A stretch of 52,207 nucleotides of DNA from Aquificaceae bacterium (GTDB lineage Bacteria; Aquificota; Aquificia; Aquificales; Aquificaceae). The DNA lies in NCBI GenBank assembly GCA_015490115.1, contig WFYM01000015.1, positions 1-52,207 on the forward strand. The letters run 5' to 3'. The position numbers were made by a program, and so were the translations under genes. The number at the start of each line of letters is the position of its first letter. Positions within the stretch are counted from its first letter, which is position 1. This document shows positions 1 through 7,043 of this stretch, in pieces. Below the pieces are notes generated by a model. It saw only the letters and a program-made list of their open reading frames with translations. It searched no databases and was not told where the DNA came from.

Positions 1-132
1 ATACTCTTATGTCCTCCTAAAGTTCCTATAGGATAGTATAGCATTATTCAGGTAAAGTAAGGAACCGAAAAAACCTCTCCCGCTCCTAATCCCTTCCGCG
101 GAGGTCTTTGAGACTTTGCCTCCTTCTTTTAT

Positions 133-492
133 TTACCTGACGTTTACCCGTCTGATGGTTATTTTCAAGAATTTCATGTGCAGAAACCACCCGACGATGG
201 TTGTCAACAAAATTGCAGGAGCGAAAACAAAGAACATAAATCTAAAAAATGGGTCCTCTTTTGCAAAAAATGAAATATCATCTGCCATAGATGAAATAAG
301 CACAATTCCTGCAGGTATTCCAATCAGTATTGCGATAAAACCACCCAAGATTTGCATTTTTACTCGGAACCTCACTGCCTCAAAGGCTTTATTCCAGTCT
401 ATTTTTATCTTGAACTCTCTCTTAAGCTTTTCAACTTCTTTCTCAGGTTCGAGTTCTTTGTTTCTCACCGTGAAACCAAAGAACACCAACAC
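133..492 (-). CDS. small two-helix membrane protein of unknown function
   Basis: A 119-residue frame with a GTG start. It has a charged, Lys/Glu-rich N-terminal third, then two strongly hydrophobic segments at roughly residues 47-68 and 85-105 separated by a short polar loop, so it is probably an inner-membrane protein with two spanning helices. No family is recognised. The stop codon upstream in the same frame lies two codons before the GTG. The start sits where a broken coiled-coil frame ends (next entry), so this could instead be the C-terminal part of one damaged gene. Base composition is clearly more AT-rich than in the neighbouring genes. Positions 1-132 hold nothing I can identify beyond a 10-bp palindrome (TCCTATAGGA). 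Confidence 0.45.
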   Translation of the reverse strand: MLVFFGFTVRNKELEPEKEVEKLKREFKIKIDWNKAFEAVRFRVKMQILGGFIAILIGIPAGIVLISSMADDISFFAKEDPFFRFMFFVFAPAILLTTIVGWFLHMKFLKITIRRVNVR

Positions 493-760
493 CCATTATG
501 TAGAGCATGTCTATCCTCTGGTTGAGGTTTTGGCTGATGAGGTCTATCCTTTCGTTCGTCCTCCTTATCTCTTCCTCAACTGTCCTATCTGCTCGTCTAT
601 CTTCTGGCTGAGATATCTGAAGTCTTCTTCCTGCCTTCTTTCGAGCTTTTCCATTCTCTCTTCAAGCTTGTCAAGCCTTTGCTTGATTTCTCTGCTCCTT
701 TCATCGACGACTTTGTAAATTACTTCTTCGGAAAGGTCCTTCCCAATCTCTTCGAGAGTT
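443..760 (-). pseudogene. frameshifted remnant of a coiled-coil protein gene
   Basis: Read on the minus strand, one frame encodes a heptad-like, Glu/Lys/Arg-rich helix (it includes RLDKLEERMEKLERRQEED) and stops with TAA at 565-567. A second frame, open to a TGA at 443-445, carries on the same kind of sequence (EEEIRRTNERIDLISQNL, then a hydrophobic stretch starting MLYIMGVGV). Joining the two at about 575-590 gives one continuous coiled coil ending in a membrane anchor, which is how many small bacterial coiled-coil anchors are built. No start codon is visible; the 5' end runs into the end of the IclR gene. I read it as a decayed gene, but a sequencing error or programmed frameshift would look the same. 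Confidence 0.45.
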
Positions 761-1499
761 CCTCCGCAGCATGAACTACCGTGTCCCTGAACTTGGTGGT
801 AAGGAGCTTCTTCGGGACTCTGTGAGCGGGTGCAACGACGCTCACCGTGTAGTTAACCTTTCCCGCGTAGTCGAAAACAGGTGCAGCTATGCTCACCACA
901 TCTTCCTCATACTCACCTATGTTCACGGAAAAACCCCTCTTCCTTACAAGCTCCACCTCCTCCCTTACCTCGTCGGGTGTCTTCGTGTTTTCGGTGTATT
1001 TTATCCACTTCACTTTCTTGAAGTAGTCTTCAAGCTCCCTCTCGTCGAAGTAAGCGAGGTATATCTTCCCCGAAGCGGAAGCGTACATGGGAAGGACCCT
1101 CCCGAAACGGGAGAGTATACCCACCTCCCTCTCCACCTCTTGCCTTTCTATGTATAGGACCTCGTAGCCTATGCGGGTTGTTAGGTAAGAGTTTTCTTTC
1201 AGCTCATCTGCCACTTTTCTGAGAATGGGTCTTGCGAGACTCTTGACGTCGAGGTGTCCAAAATAAGCTCTCCCGAGCTCAAAACACTTCACACCGAGCA
1301 TGTATTTCCCGGACTCTTCGTGGTATGAGACCCACTCCCTTTCAACGAAGACTTCGAGTATCTTTTCTATCCTCTCCGCTTTCAGTCCGGTTATCTTTTG
1401 GAGATCTTCGATGCTTCTTGGCTCCTCATTTATCAAGAAAAGGATACGGAGGGCTTGATCGACGTTCTGTATCAAATAGTAGCTTTTATCCCTGTGCAT
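720..1499 (-). CDS. IclR-family transcriptional regulator
   Basis: A 259-residue protein with IclR layout: an N-terminal winged helix-turn-helix (residues about 10-75, containing IEDLQKITGLKAERIEKIL) and a C-terminal effector-binding domain. The latter contains the typical SRFGRVLPMYASASGK segment, then a region ending VSIAAPVFDYAGKV, as in IclR ligand domains. The ATG at 1497-1499 was chosen because it begins just before the DNA-binding domain and has AGGAG 8 nt upstream; the frame is open further upstream but that part would overlap purA. It is divergent from purA with 34 bp between starts. IclR regulators often control the divergent gene, but purine control by IclR is not established, so its target is unknown. 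Confidence 0.88.
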   Translation of the reverse strand: MHRDKSYYLIQNVDQALRILFLINEEPRSIEDLQKITGLKAERIEKILEVFVEREWVSYHEESGKYMLGVKCFELGRAYFGHLDVKSLARPILRKVADELKENSYLTTRIGYEVLYIERQEVEREVGILSRFGRVLPMYASASGKIYLAYFDERELEDYFKKVKWIKYTENTKTPDEVREEVELVRKRGFSVNIGEYEEDVVSIAAPVFDYAGKVNYTVSVVAPAHRVPKKLLTTKFRDTVVHAAEELSKRLGRTFPKK

Positions 1500-1533
1500 A
1501 ATTTGAACTCCTATTATACAATTAGTAGTTCGG
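1500..1533. promoter_or_regulatory. divergent promoter region, IclR gene / purA
   Basis: Only 34 bp separate the two start codons. ATTATA at 1513-1518 reads as TATAAT on the minus strand and can serve as a -10 element for the IclR gene. The overlapping TATTAT could serve purA. Any -35 elements would lie inside the opposite gene. No clear operator dyad is seen. Confidence 0.4.
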
Positions 1534-2835
1534 ATGAAGAGGAAGCTGGTCGTTTTGGGCGCCCAGTGGGGTGACGAGGGCAAAGGTAAGATCGTAGACC
1601 TCCTCTCCGAAAGCTACGATATGGTCATAAGGTATCAGGGGGGGAGCAACGCGGGACACACAGTTATCTACAACGGAAAGAGGGTGGTTCTGCACCTGCT
1701 TCCGACGGGTATACTTCACCCCCACGTGACCGGTGTGATAACGCAGGGTATGGTGGTGGACCTTGAGGTCCTCGATCAGGAGCTGAGACAGTTAAAAGAA
1801 CTCGGCGTTGACTGTGAGGGAAGGCTGTTCATAAGCGACAGGGCGCACCTCGTCCTTCCCTACCACAAGATCCTCGACAGGCTATTCGAGAAGAGGGGAG
1901 GGATAGGGACGACATTGAGGGGTATAGGACCGGCTTACATGTTCAAGTTCGGGAGGAAGGGTATAAGGATATCGGACCTCGAAGACGAGAAGAGGGTGGG
2001 TGAACTCGTCGAAGAAAACTTCCGTTTCGTGAAGGACATCTCGGAGAAGGTCTTCGGTGAGAGGATAGAAGTGGACGTGGAGGGAACCCTCGAGAAGATC
2101 CTCAGGATCTACGAGCGCTACAGGGGTATGGTCAGGGACGTTTCTAAGCTCTTGCTCGAGAGCGATAGATCTATGATATTCGAGGGCGCTCAGGGGACAA
2201 TGCTCGACGTCGATATGGGAACTTATCCCTTCGTGACCTCCTCCAACTCCTCAGCCCTCGGTCTCGCCAACGGAACGGGTCTCTCACCCAAGTTCTTCTC
2301 GGACGCTTACTTCCTCGGTGTTTCAAAGGCATACACGACTAGGGTGGGGGGCGGTCCATTCCCAACCGAGCTTGAAGGACCGGAGGGTGAGAAGCTGAGA
2401 GAACTCGGCGGAGAATACGGTTCAACTACGGGAAGACCGAGGAGGTGCGGTTGGCTCGACCTCGTGGTCCTCAGGCATGCGGTAAGGGTAAACCAGCTGG
2501 ACGGTCTTGTGATAACGAAGCTCGACGTCCTCGACACCTTCGAGGAGATAAAGGTATGCGTCGCTTACGACTGCGGAGGTGAGAAAATAGACCACTTTCC
2601 CGCGAGTCTTAGCCTCCTCAGGGAATGCAGACCCGTTTACGTAACTATGAAAGGTTGGCTAAAGCCCACAAAGGGTATAAGGGACATAAGCGACCTCCCT
2701 CCACGTGCTAAGGAGTATATAGGTCTGATCGAGGAGGTCACGGGTGTCCCCGTTGTTATGCTCTCTACGGGTCCGAGAAGGGAAGAGTGCCTATGGCTGA
2801 GGGAGATACCGGGGACAAAGGTAAAGTATTTTTGA
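1534..2835 (+). CDS. purA: adenylosuccinate synthetase
   Basis: A 433-residue protein with the full PurA pattern. The GTP-binding signature GAQWGDEGKGK is at residues 9-19, with the catalytic Asp and the P-loop-like Lys. The IMP-binding block contains GIGPAYMFKFGRKGIRISDL, and the second signature has the GTMLDVDMGTYPFVTSSN sequence. It ligates IMP and aspartate at the expense of GTP, the first committed step to AMP. Length is normal for the family. It is followed, overlapping by 43 bp, by a small membrane protein gene. Confidence 0.97.
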   Translation: MKRKLVVLGAQWGDEGKGKIVDLLSESYDMVIRYQGGSNAGHTVIYNGKRVVLHLLPTGILHPHVTGVITQGMVVDLEVLDQELRQLKELGVDCEGRLFISDRAHLVLPYHKILDRLFEKRGGIGTTLRGIGPAYMFKFGRKGIRISDLEDEKRVGELVEENFRFVKDISEKVFGERIEVDVEGTLEKILRIYERYRGMVRDVSKLLLESDRSMIFEGAQGTMLDVDMGTYPFVTSSNSSALGLANGTGLSPKFFSDAYFLGVSKAYTTRVGGGPFPTELEGPEGEKLRELGGEYGSTTGRPRRCGWLDLVVLRHAVRVNQLDGLVITKLDVLDTFEEIKVCVAYDCGGEKIDHFPASLSLLRECRPVYVTMKGWLKPTKGIRDISDLPPRAKEYIGLIEEVTGVPVVMLSTGPRREECLWLREIPGTKVKYF

Positions 2836-3221
2836 GAAGAGCCTTTCACCTTAACCTCGCCTTCGTATTCGCGATCACGGTCCTTTTCGTCGCTTCACTT
2901 TCCCTTTACAGCTTGTTTGCGGTCCCCGTTTCCGTAAAGCTCCTTCTCTACGTTTACTCGGTCGTTGTCGGTTCCGCCCTCTTCTCATACCTCGTAGCTC
3001 TTTTGCTGAGGAGAAGGTTCCCTGTAAGCACCTCGGAAAAGCTATGGAGCTACAAAGCTGTCAGAATATACTTTTGGAGCTACATGCTTTTGTCCGTTCC
3101 TTTCTTTTTGTCTTTCCTCTTTTACGTCTTTGCGGGCAACCTCTCCTCCCTACTTATCGGCTACCTCCTCTCCCTCTGTGGTTTAATTATCTTCAAACCG
3201 AGAAGGGGGGACGTGAGATGA
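2793..3221 (+). CDS. four-helix membrane protein of unknown function
   Basis: A 142-residue, very hydrophobic protein with four predicted membrane helices (about residues 20-40, 45-67, 85-108 and 112-132) and short basic loops. No family motif is recognised. The ATG at 2793 lies inside the end of purA; a GTG two codons earlier is an alternative. Its TGA overlaps the ATG of the next gene (ATGA), so it is probably translated together with purA and the DUF465 gene. The placement resembles the AtpI-like or small-permease genes seen in compact operons, but the sequence itself does not support a specific assignment. Confidence 0.7.
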   Translation: MAEGDTGDKGKVFLRRAFHLNLAFVFAITVLFVASLSLYSLFAVPVSVKLLLYVYSVVVGSALFSYLVALLLRRRFPVSTSEKLWSYKAVRIYFWSYMLLSVPFFLSFLFYVFAGNLSSLLIGYLLSLCGLIIFKPRRGDVR

Positions 3222-3442
3222 ACCGTGAGGAGATCGTGGAGAAGCTCTGCCGTGAGGATCCTCAGTTCAGGGAGTGGAAGGAAAAGCACGACGAACTCGA
3301 CAAGAAGGTTGCAAAGCTCGAAAAGCACCATCCCATGACCCACGATCTCCAGCTCGAGATAGAGAAGCTAAAGAAAGAAAAGCTCTACTACAAGGACCTC
3401 ATGGAAAGGAGGATAGCGGAGTTCATGAGAAGTAAGGGGTAG
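3218..3442 (+). CDS. DUF465/YdcH-like small helical protein
   Basis: A 74-residue, highly charged, helical protein. The central block (EKHDELDKKVAKLEKHHPMT followed by a Leu/Lys-rich helix and YYKDLMERRIAEF) matches the YdcH/DUF465 pattern: a helical hairpin with a conserved His-containing turn. The function of this family is unknown. The start ATG overlaps the stop of the upstream membrane protein gene. The 3' end overlaps the convergent QueC-like gene by 20 bp, so the two messages are antisense to each other at their ends. Confidence 0.75.
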   Translation: MNREEIVEKLCREDPQFREWKEKHDELDKKVAKLEKHHPMTHDLQLEIEKLKKEKLYYKDLMERRIAEFMRSKG

Positions 3443-4046
3443 GGTCGGGAACACCCGCTTCCTTGAAACCCTCCTTCCTCTCAACGCACTTTGCACAGAC
3501 ACCGCAATGCATACCCTTTACGGGGTTCGCACAGGAGAAGGTAAGGTCGTAGCGTAGCTTCCCCGAGAACCTCCTTATTACTTCCGGCTTTGTCATTCCC
3601 ATGAAAGGTGTGTCTATCTTAAAGGGTGTCCTTAAACCCTCCGATATCAGCTCTTCGAGTCTGTCGAAGTATTCCCTTCTGTTGTCGGGGAAGGGGTATA
3701 CGCCGAGGCTACCTACACCGAGGGTCCTTATACCTCTCCTGTGGGCGAGGAGGGCTGTCTGGACGGTAAGGACCATGTTTCTTAAGGGTATCTCCATCTG
3801 CTCCTCTTTGATGGGAACACCCTTCACGGAAGGTCCCTTCATGAAGAGGGTCCTCAGGGGAGAAATTCTCTTATACCTCTTCCTCAGCCAAGTCCACAGC
3901 TTCAAGAGGTGGTTTCTCTCAGCCTCCTCCCAAGGGAGTCCCGACCTCACGTAGAAGGGGTATACGTAGTCGCCCCTCAGAAGATAATGGACAGCGAGGG
4001 AGGAGCTTTCCACACCACCGCTGAGGAGAACCGCCACCTTCCTCAT
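3423..4046 (-). CDS. QueC/ExsB-like PP-loop ATPase
   Basis: A 207-residue N-type ATP pyrophosphatase. The PP-loop is SGGVESSS at residues 9-16. The C-terminus has a four-Cys cluster (C-x8-C-x2-C-x2-C, within CANPVKGMHCGVCAKC), as in the zinc site of QueC, the enzyme that turns 7-carboxy-7-deazaguanine into preQ0. QueC usually has SGGxDS in the loop; here the Asp is Glu. No queD, queE or queF lies nearby. So a QueC-type reaction is likely but a related thiolation or amidation enzyme is possible. The gene is the last of a long minus-strand run and its start overlaps the preceding SDR gene by 4 bp. Confidence 0.75.
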   Translation of the reverse strand: MRKVAVLLSGGVESSSLAVHYLLRGDYVYPFYVRSGLPWEEAERNHLLKLWTWLRKRYKRISPLRTLFMKGPSVKGVPIKEEQMEIPLRNMVLTVQTALLAHRRGIRTLGVGSLGVYPFPDNRREYFDRLEELISEGLRTPFKIDTPFMGMTKPEVIRRFSGKLRYDLTFSCANPVKGMHCGVCAKCVERKEGFKEAGVPDPTPYFS

Positions 4047-4786
4047 GCCTGAGAACCCGCTATGTGCCTCCCGCTGTCGACCATTATGATCTCACCGGTC
4101 ACGCTTTCCACCTCAAGGAGGTAGATCACAAGGCTGAGGATGTCCTTCAGCGACACCTCCCTCCTCAGGGGTGTGTTGCTTAGGATCTTCTTCCAAGTTT
4201 CCTCCTCCATACCTTCAGGTTTTGCGGTAGGTCCGAGGGCTATGCAATTCACAAGAACGTGAGGAGAGAACTCCTTCGCGAGGACCTTAACCGCGGTGTG
4301 CAAAGCTCCTTTAGCCACGAGGTATGCGGAAAAGCCCCTGTAAGGTGTCATCTCGACAGCCCAGTCTCCGAAGGCTACTATCCTACCCTTCACCTTCCCT
4401 CCATTCCTCATCATGAGCCTGTAAACCCTCGAAGATATCAAGAGGAAGGCTTCAACTATCGGTCCGAAGTGGCTAAGGATCTCTTCGTGGGAGAGGGTCT
4501 CAACGGGTGTCTTCTTATAGGGTGAGGCGAGGTGTAAAAAGGCGTCGAGCCTCCCGAACCCTTCCTCAATGCGCCTTACAACCTCATCGCAAGCTTTAGG
4601 GTCCGAGAGGTCAGCCCTTATGGGGAGAACCCTCCTCCCCTGCCTCTTTCCTTCCTCCTCTATCCTTTTCGCCTCCTTCTCTGAACTCCTGTATACGAGG
4701 GCAACGTCAAAGCCGACCCTCAACAGATACCTCGCCACCTCCCCCCCTATCCTCCTTATACCCGTTATCAGGGCTACCCTTTCCAT
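4043..4786 (-). CDS. short-chain dehydrogenase/reductase (FolM/FabG-like)
   Basis: A 247-residue classical SDR. It has the N-terminal dinucleotide motif in the variant TGIRRIGG (usually TGxxxGxG), an Arg-Ser pair after the second strand (YRSSEKEA) that favours NADPH, and Tyr and Lys of the catalytic motif as YLVAKGAL. After that comes NCIALGPTAKPEGM, the usual proline turn and substrate loop. The TGxxRIG form of the cofactor loop is typical of pteridine reductases and FolM-like dihydromonapterin reductases. A pteridine substrate is therefore a reasonable guess next to a deazapurine-type enzyme, but unproved. It lies 7 bp downstream of the prepilin peptidase gene and overlaps the QueC-like gene by ATGA. 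Confidence 0.8.
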   Translation of the reverse strand: MERVALITGIRRIGGEVARYLLRVGFDVALVYRSSEKEAKRIEEEGKRQGRRVLPIRADLSDPKACDEVVRRIEEGFGRLDAFLHLASPYKKTPVETLSHEEILSHFGPIVEAFLLISSRVYRLMMRNGGKVKGRIVAFGDWAVEMTPYRGFSAYLVAKGALHTAVKVLAKEFSPHVLVNCIALGPTAKPEGMEEETWKKILSNTPLRREVSLKDILSLVIYLLEVESVTGEIIMVDSGRHIAGSQA

Positions 4787-4793
4787 AAGAATA

Positions 4794-5543
4794 TTAAAAC
4801 CCGAGGAAGCTGAGGACTTTTTCTTTGAGGAGAACTCCCAAAAAGCACCCGAGGGAGAGGAAGGGACCGAAGGGTATGGCGAACTGGATCGTTTTGTTCC
4901 TGATTATGAGGGGTGAGGCGTAAGCGAGGGCTATGAGGCTCCCGAAAAACATAGAGATGAGAACTCCGTAGGGACCTGTAACGGAACCTATGAAGCCGAG
5001 GAGCTTCACGTCTCCGAAACCGAGACCTTCGACCTTCCTTATCCTTATGTAGTAAAAGTAAATGGCGAGGGAGAGGAAAAAGCCGAGGAAAATACCCGAG
5101 ATGCTCCCGATGGGAGTTATCGTCTCCCTGAAGGGTGAGGTGAGGACTCCCATCAGCATACCCGGAATTGTTATCCTGTCCGGGAGGAGGAACCACTTAA
5201 GATCTATAACTGAAAGGATAAGGAGAGAAGAGAAGAAGGCGTAGTAGACTAAGAAGTCGGCGGATAAACCCCACACCCAGTATGTCAAAACCATCAATAG
5301 ACCACTCGAAAGCTCAACGAGGGGATACTGGAGGGGTATCCTCGCACCGCAGTCCCTGCACTTCCCCCTTAGGACTACGTAAGATATGAGGGGGACGTTG
5401 TCGAACCACCTTATTTTGGAGCCGCAGGAGGGGCAAAAGGAGGGGGGTCTGAGTAGGGACATGTTCCTCGGGAGTCTGTATATCACCACGTTGTAAAAGC
5501 TACCGAAGACGGTCCCGAGGATGAAGAGGAGAGCATACTCCAT
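4794..5543 (-). CDS. pilD: prepilin peptidase / N-methyltransferase (A24 family)
   Basis: A 249-residue polytopic membrane protein that cleaves and N-methylates type IV prepilins and related pseudopilins. The zinc-binding methyltransferase domain is intact, with Cys37, Cys40, Cys62 and Cys65 in CPSC and CRDC motifs and the GSFYNVVIYRLP block ahead of it. The two catalytic aspartates are present: Asp114 in VIDLKWFLLPDR and Asp178 in GFGDVKLLGF. About seven further hydrophobic helices follow. No pilin genes are in the window. The start overlaps the secF stop by ATGA. Confidence 0.95.
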   Translation of the reverse strand: MEYALLFILGTVFGSFYNVVIYRLPRNMSLLRPPSFCPSCGSKIRWFDNVPLISYVVLRGKCRDCGARIPLQYPLVELSSGLLMVLTYWVWGLSADFLVYYAFFSSLLILSVIDLKWFLLPDRITIPGMLMGVLTSPFRETITPIGSISGIFLGFFLSLAIYFYYIRIRKVEGLGFGDVKLLGFIGSVTGPYGVLISMFFGSLIALAYASPLIIRNKTIQFAIPFGPFLSLGCFLGVLLKEKVLSFLGF

Positions 5544-6418
5544 CAGGCTGTCTCTTCTCTTACCTCCTCCCTGCTCAGAATTCTACCCATGTCGAGGACG
5601 AAGGCGCTCGCCACGAAGACAGAAGACAGCGTCCCGACAACGACGCCGACGACGAAGGCGAACATTATATTCGAGAGGGCGTGTCCGCCGACGAGAAAGA
5701 GGACGGAAGCGGTCGCGAAGGTCGTCAGCGAGGTCATCAACGTCCTCGACAGGGTCTGGTTTATGGAAAGGTCCATGATCTCCTCGAGGGGGAGACCTTT
5801 CCTTACCCTCAGGTTCTCCCTTATCCTGTCGAAGATCACAACCGTGTCCGCTACGGAGTATCCCGCGACTATGAGGAGGGCGGAGACGACTTCGAGGTTT
5901 ACCTCCCTGTAGGTGAGCGAGTAAGCTCCCGTAACTATTACGACGTCGTGGAGGAGGGCAAGGAGCGCTCCCACACCCCATATTGGTTTGAACCTGAAGG
6001 CAAGATACAGGAGTATGCCTCCGAGTGCTGTGAGGATGGCAAAGACAGCCTTTCTCCTTAGCTCTTCGCTTATGACGCTCCCTATCCTCTCCTCCCTAAT
6101 AAGTTCGTATTCGGAAACTTTTTTGAGGTTCTCCTTGACACCTTGAACGTCCTCTCCGAGTCTTACCTTCACTATGAAGCTCCCCTCCTTAGTCTCCTGA
6201 ACGAGGAAGGAGCCAATACCCGCCTCTTTAACCGCCCTCCTCACCTCGGATATATCCACATCTTTCGAGAACCTGATCTCAAGGACGGTCCCTCCCGTGA
6301 AGTCGAGACCGAGGTTCAGACCTCTGGTCATAAGTAGGAAAAGGCTTCCCAAAACTAAAAGGAGCGAGACCACGTAAGAGACGAACCTCCACCTCAGGAA
6401 CCTGAACCTTACCTCCAT
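5543..6418 (-). CDS. secF: protein-export membrane protein SecF
   Basis: A 291-residue protein with the SecF layout: an N-terminal membrane helix followed by the conserved GLDFTGGT block, a periplasmic P4-like domain of about 100 residues, then five hydrophobic helices. The latter contain VAGYSVADTVVIFDRIREN and TLMTSLTTFATASVLFLVGG, both characteristic of SecF. SecDF uses proton motive force to help pull secreted proteins out of SecYEG. SecD is not adjacent, unlike in many bacteria. The ATG at 6416-6418 was chosen because it forms an ATGA overlap with the hpf stop; an in-frame ATG five codons upstream would overlap hpf further. Confidence 0.95.
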   Translation of the reverse strand: MEVRFRFLRWRFVSYVVSLLLVLGSLFLLMTRGLNLGLDFTGGTVLEIRFSKDVDISEVRRAVKEAGIGSFLVQETKEGSFIVKVRLGEDVQGVKENLKKVSEYELIREERIGSVISEELRRKAVFAILTALGGILLYLAFRFKPIWGVGALLALLHDVVIVTGAYSLTYREVNLEVVSALLIVAGYSVADTVVIFDRIRENLRVRKGLPLEEIMDLSINQTLSRTLMTSLTTFATASVLFLVGGHALSNIMFAFVVGVVVGTLSSVFVASAFVLDMGRILSREEVREETA

Positions 6419-7020
6419 CACACCATCCTGCACTTCGTATTTATGAGACCGAAGTTGCCCCCCTTCTTCCTGTAGAGTATCTTCAGGTATCCCGTTTCTA
6501 TGTCCACGAATGGGACGAACATAGCTCCCGTAGTCTCGATCTCGACGAGGGCGTCCTCGACGCTCATGGGCTTTTCGAAGGCGAGTTCCTCCTCGACTAT
6601 CGTCGGCTTTTCCCTCTCTTCAGGGGGTAGGGACTCGGGTGCGTGCATCTTCTCCTTTATCTTCGCCGACTCCCTTCTGAGTTCCAATCTCCTTTGCTTT
6701 AACTTTATGAGCTGTCTCTCTATCTCGTCGAGGACCTGGTCGAGGGCTGTGAAGACGTCAGGGTCCTCCTCCCAAGCGTGGATCGAGCCGTGGGGGACGT
6801 TTTTGAGATACATGTGCATGTCCACCCTGTAGAGGGTAGGTCTGCTCCCGCCCGCGTAGTCTTTCTGCCTGGACCTTACGCTCGAGACGGACACAACAAC
6901 CTCGACCTGATCCTCCCCCGCCTCCCTGAGATACCTGTGAAATCTCCTGAGCTTTCCCTCTATGAAGGCTTTCATGGCATCCGTTATCTGTATGTCTACT
7001 CCCCTGAACTCTATGTTCAT
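6418..7020 (-). CDS. hpf: long-form ribosome hibernation promoting factor
   Basis: A 200-residue long HPF (YfiA/RaiA superfamily). The N-terminal domain (residues about 1-105) has the FRGVDIQITDAMKAFIEGKL start and the VDMHMYLKN strand that sits in the ribosomal decoding centre. A charged linker follows, and then the C-terminal dimerisation domain (about 145-195) with MSVEDALVEIETTG and FVDIETGYLKILYRKKGGNFGLI. Long HPFs pair two 70S ribosomes into inactive 100S particles. A strong ribosome-binding site (GGAGGTGAAGGT) precedes the ATG. It sits 23 bp after the MopB-like gene and overlaps secF. Confidence 0.95.
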   Translation of the reverse strand: MNIEFRGVDIQITDAMKAFIEGKLRRFHRYLREAGEDQVEVVVSVSSVRSRQKDYAGGSRPTLYRVDMHMYLKNVPHGSIHAWEEDPDVFTALDQVLDEIERQLIKLKQRRLELRRESAKIKEKMHAPESLPPEEREKPTIVEEELAFEKPMSVEDALVEIETTGAMFVPFVDIETGYLKILYRKKGGNFGLINTKCRMV

Positions 7021-7043
7021 ACCTTCACCTCCGCCAGAATATT

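Noticed and set aside
116..718. Long plus-strand open frame, Ser/Phe/Leu-rich
   Set aside because: It is antisense to the coiled-coil remnant and membrane protein genes; its Ser/Leu/Phe-rich product is the typical reverse image of Glu/Lys/Arg-rich codons.
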